Shown here one piece after another: positions 6,430 through 7,734 of a stretch of DNA of 7,734 nucleotides. A program made the position numbers and the translations under genes. Where the stretch lies: contig NZEE01000118.1 in assembly GCA_002688965.1 (NCBI GenBank), positions 1 through 7,734 of the forward strand. The letters are read 5' to 3'. The notes below the pieces were generated by a model that was given only the letters and a program-made list of their open reading frames with translations, was not told where the DNA came from and searched no databases. Each line of letters starts with the position of its first letter. Within the stretch, counting starts at the first letter, position 1. This DNA is from an archaeon. GTDB taxonomy: Archaea; Aenigmatarchaeota; Aenigmatarchaeia; GW2011-AR5; GCA-2688965.

Positions 6430-6910
6430 AGATGCAGAAGTTTCTGGTGTCATCAAGACCTTCTTGGCCGTTTCCAATTGTCAGGAACCACAGAAATCGG
6501 GTGTAGGCTCCTTTGGTATTAGAGCCAAATCCGATCAATCCTTTGCCAAGATTGAAGTTCCATGCTTTGACACCCTTTGTTTCGTGAGAAGCAATGCCAA
6601 AGCTGACTACTGGATTCAGGCCATAGTTACTTACCTTATCAGACCTCAATGTGCCTTTCTGGTAGGACACACCGACAAGGCGTGATAGCATTGGAAATAT
6701 GCCTGGAAACTCGAAGAGAACAGTTTCTCCGTTGACGTGGTTCTGTTCCACGTCAAGGTAAAATGAAACAGGAAATAACCACACCATATCTCCATTGGCG
6801 GTGTCTTTGGAGATGTTGTTTCCAACACGCAGATCTGACGGGCCCTTTCCGCTGGCAATGCAGCCTGTGAGTGCCAACAGAACCAATGCGACAAGTATGA
6901 GACGTTTCAT
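6413..6910 (-). CDS. Small secreted lipoprotein of unknown family (paralog 1)
   Basis: A 165-residue protein opening with MKRLILVALVLLALTGC: a positive n-region, a hydrophobic core and an L-T-G-C lipobox with the lipidated Cys at 17. This predicts export and lipid anchoring. I do not recognise the mature part. Landmarks are FEFPGIFP (66-73), LVGVSY (78-83), LNPVVSFG (98-105), LGKGLIGFG (121-129) and the aromatic stretch TRFLWFLTIGNG (137-148). The pattern of short alternating hydrophobic strands suggests a beta-rich fold. The neighbouring paralog at 6955-7326 shares EFPxIFP, LGVxY, NPV and GKGLxxxG, and the fragment at 7603-7734 shares the C-terminal RFLWFL block. The ATG has AAAGGA with a 6-nt spacer, bacterial in style and unlike the GTGAT sites of the left-hand operon. 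Overlapping frames on both strands here are shadows. Confidence 0.75.
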   Translation of the reverse strand: MKRLILVALVLLALTGCIASGKGPSDLRVGNNISKDTANGDMVWLFPVSFYLDVEQNHVNGETVLFEFPGIFPMLSRLVGVSYQKGTLRSDKVSNYGLNPVVSFGIASHETKGVKAWNFNLGKGLIGFGSNTKGAYTRFLWFLTIGNGQEGLDDTRNFCIFEMKE

Positions 6911-6940
6911 GGCGATTCCTTTCAGTTGTTATCGTTGTGG
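6908..6940 (-). repeat. 33-nt direct repeat, copy 1, carrying the RBS and start of lipoprotein paralog 1
   Basis: This stretch matches 7324-7356 at 30 of 33 positions. In minus orientation it contains CGATAACAACTGAAAGGA, then a 6-nt spacer and the ATG. In copy 2 the CGATAACAACTGA part codes for the last residues and stop (DNN*) of the upstream reading frame; here it is non-coding spacer. The 44-nt spacer 6911-6954 also shares GACATCT with that coding tail. It therefore looks like a leftover gene end carried along in a tandem duplication. Confidence 0.75.
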
Positions 6941-6954
6941 AGAAGGTCTAGATG

Positions 6955-7326
6955 TCATTCAATGATTGGCATCCAGAATAGGCCGAATTTGAAACCGTTC
7001 TTGTACCCAATAGCGAAAAGGCCCTTGCCAATTGCGAGGAAACCGCCTGCACCAGGGTTCTCGTAATCAGCATACAGTCCAATAACGGGATTAACCTCCA
7101 ATACTTGGGCGTCAGGTAATATCCCGTCTTTGTGCATGTACCGTACTCCTAGCCAATCCGCTTGGACAGGAAATATGTACGGAAACTCAACTGTGGTCAC
7201 GTTGTTGAACGTGTTGCGATCATATCGCATCAGGGGAATGGCCTTGAGTTCGGTATTGTGTTCACCCTGGCTCACACAACCAATAGTTGCCAACAAAACC
7301 AATACAACAAGTAAGAGTGATTTCAT
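6955..7326 (-). CDS. Small secreted lipoprotein of unknown family (paralog 2)
   Basis: A 123-residue protein with signal peptide MKSLLLVVLVLLATIGC, T-I-G-C lipobox and lipidated Cys at 17. The mature part is a shorter relative of paralog 1: VEFPYIFP (46-53), WLGVRY (58-63), LEVNPVIGLY (76-85), LAIGKGLFAIGY (97-108) and FGLFW (114-118), ending soon after. It lacks the long insertion before EFPxIFP (residues 35-60 of paralog 1) and the last 20 or so residues, so the two have diverged well beyond a recent copy. The ATG at 7326 has AAAGGA with a 6-nt spacer, inside a repeat shared with the start region of paralog 1. The stop of the upstream reading frame is 11 nt before the start. Probably the same transcript as paralog 1. 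Function unknown; likely a cell-surface or periplasmic protein. Confidence 0.74.
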   Translation of the reverse strand: MKSLLLVVLVLLATIGCVSQGEHNTELKAIPLMRYDRNTFNNVTTVEFPYIFPVQADWLGVRYMHKDGILPDAQVLEVNPVIGLYADYENPGAGGFLAIGKGLFAIGYKNGFKFGLFWMPIIE

Positions 7327-7356
7327 GGCGCTTCCTTTCAGTTGTTATCGTCGTCG
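7324..7356 (-). repeat. 33-nt direct repeat, copy 2, carrying the RBS and start of lipoprotein paralog 2
   Basis: It matches 6908-6940 at 30 of 33 positions. Here the repeat covers the last codons and TGA of the upstream frame, the AAAGGA ribosome site and the ATG of paralog 2. Conservation of both the RBS and the tail of the preceding frame points to tandem duplication of units whose boundaries lie inside genes, not between them. Confidence 0.75.
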
Positions 7357-7611
7357 CAGATGTCCAAGTATCCGCCACTAAAAGTGGTTCCCAGGAAGTC
7401 TGCGATTTCGAGGAAGTCGATGCCGGCTGACGCTGAAAAGAATACAAGAGTTGTGTAAACTTCAGCTTTGTATACTTTGGGAAAGCCAGTAGCAACTCCC
7501 AGTCCTCTGCCTTCTCCGGCGTTGACTGGCGTCATCTCCTACGTTTTGGAGATAGGTGCAGCCAGGAATAGCCAACAAAACAACAATGAGCAACGATGCG
7601 ATCTATTTCAT
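7338..7611 (-). pseudogene. Broken small lipoprotein gene: stop at codon 3 and a later frameshift
   Basis: Read from 7611 the frame is M-K-stop-IASLLIVVLLAIPGC. The part after the stop is a good lipoprotein signal peptide with lipobox I-P-G-C (Cys codon 7560-7558), lining up with MKRLILVALVLLALTGC and MKSLLLVVLVLLATIGC of the paralogs. After the Cys this frame becomes arginine-rich and low in quality. A different frame, open from an ATG at 7535 to TGA at 7338 (65 codons), carries plausible mature protein: GLGVATGFPKVYKAEVY, then TTLVFFSASAGIDFLEIADF and a GGYLDICDDDNN end. Skipping one base near 7535-7525 would join the two. No AAAGGA site precedes 7611. The mature part does not clearly match paralogs 1 and 2. 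Its FPKVY...DFL...LDI layout is faintly like the YceK/YidQ lipoproteins, but I would not name it so. Sequencing error near the contig end is an alternative to true decay. Confidence 0.55.
7534..7553. repeat. Short inverted repeat at the apparent frameshift in the broken lipoprotein gene
   Basis: ATCTCC (7534-7539) and GGAGAT (7548-7553) are perfect reverse complements with an 8-nt loop. They lie just after the lipobox codon, where the reading frame must change. A stem of six pairs is weak evidence on its own. It could be a slippage site for a polymerase or a source of sequencing error. Confidence 0.35.
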
Positions 7612-7734
7612 CTTGGTGATGAATGTCGCTCTAGTTCCATGAGCGCCTTTCCTGCCATCTCCAAAACTCAGGAACCATAAGAATCTGGAATACCACCCTT
7701 CTGGGTTGTTACCAAGTTCGAGCAATCCCAAACC
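7603..7734 (-). CDS. C-terminal end of a third lipoprotein paralog, cut by the window edge
   Basis: The minus-strand frame entering at 7734 gives 43 residues, then TAG at 7605-7603. The segments GLGLLELGNN, SRFLWFLSFGDG, GTRATF and the end TKMK line up with GKGLIGFGSN, TRFLWFLTIGNG, DTRNFC and FEMKE of paralog 1. This is therefore the 3' end of a close relative of that gene, continuing beyond the window. Its last two sense codons and stop, ATGAAATAG, double as the apparent first codons of the next gene. It is too short to be called on length, and the call rests on the alignment with paralog 1. Confidence 0.65.
   Translation of the reverse strand, partial: GLGLLELGNNPEGWYSRFLWFLSFGDGRKGAHGTRATFITKMK

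Noticed and set aside
6395..6685. Plus-strand open frame of 96 codons opposite lipoprotein paralog 1
   Set aside because: It has no recognisable domain or RBS. The minus frame has a signal peptide, lipobox, RBS and a paralog, so the plus frame is a shadow.
7130..7381. Plus-strand open frame of 83 codons across the start of paralog 2
   Set aside because: It crosses a supported gene start and the repeat, has arginine-rich low-quality translation and no RBS, so it is a shadow.
7262..7495. Minus-strand frame of 77 codons overlapping paralog 2 and the broken gene
   Set aside because: Its translation runs through the signal peptide of paralog 2 in the wrong frame and resembles no protein. The 65-codon frame at 7338-7535 is more convincing.
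7338..7535. 65-codon frame as an intact gene with its own ATG at 7535
   Set aside because: GGAG touches the ATG with no spacing, no export signal is present in this frame, and a signal peptide lies just upstream one frame away. A broken lipoprotein gene fits better.

Overview
The window joins two stretches of DNA that look unlike each other. Bases 1 to about 6360 are very AT-rich and archaeal in style. Three start codons are preceded by GTGAT-type Shine-Dalgarno sites, a TATA-like box lies upstream of the first operon gene, and the genes encode membrane and glycosylation functions. A DPANN-type archaeon (for example Woesearchaeota or Pacearchaeota) is a reasonable guess from overall style. 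No marker gene here proves it.

Layout of the archaeal part: a truncated M50 (site-2 protease type) metalloprotease runs rightwards at 2-250. Against it, on the minus strand, runs a compact five-gene operon read from 6297 down to 247: a DPM1-like family 2 glycosyltransferase, a radical SAM protein with a C-terminal cysteine cluster, a NodU/CmcH-type carbamoyltransferase, a GT39-like (GT-C) membrane glycosyltransferase, and an LPG-synthase/AglD-type flippase-like membrane protein. Together they suggest assembly of a surface glycoconjugate: a polyprenyl-phosphate sugar is made, a membrane enzyme transfers it, and the glycan is decorated by O-carbamoylation and by an unknown radical SAM step. The last three junctions have the same design, with the upstream TGA stop inside the downstream Shine-Dalgarno site and exactly 4 nt from stop to start.

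Bases about 6370-7734 are richer in G+C (26, 26 and 33 G/C per 60 bases in three sampled lines, against 11, 12 and 18 in three lines of the left part). They use bacterial-type AAAGGA ribosome sites and end, in the minus direction, at a hairpin with a T-rich tail that looks like an intrinsic terminator. This part holds a tandem family of small lipoprotein genes on the minus strand: two intact paralogs (6413-6910, 6955-7326), one apparently broken gene (7338-7611), and the 3' end of another copy cut by the window edge (7603-7734). I do not recognise the family. The switch in composition and signals may be a horizontally acquired island or an assembly chimera. The sequence alone cannot decide.

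The points most worth a second look are the three identical stop-in-SD junctions, the radical SAM plus carbamoyltransferase pairing in the glycosylation operon, the abrupt junction near 6360-6400, and the ATG-AAA-TAG sequence where the end of one lipoprotein gene meets the signal peptide of the next.
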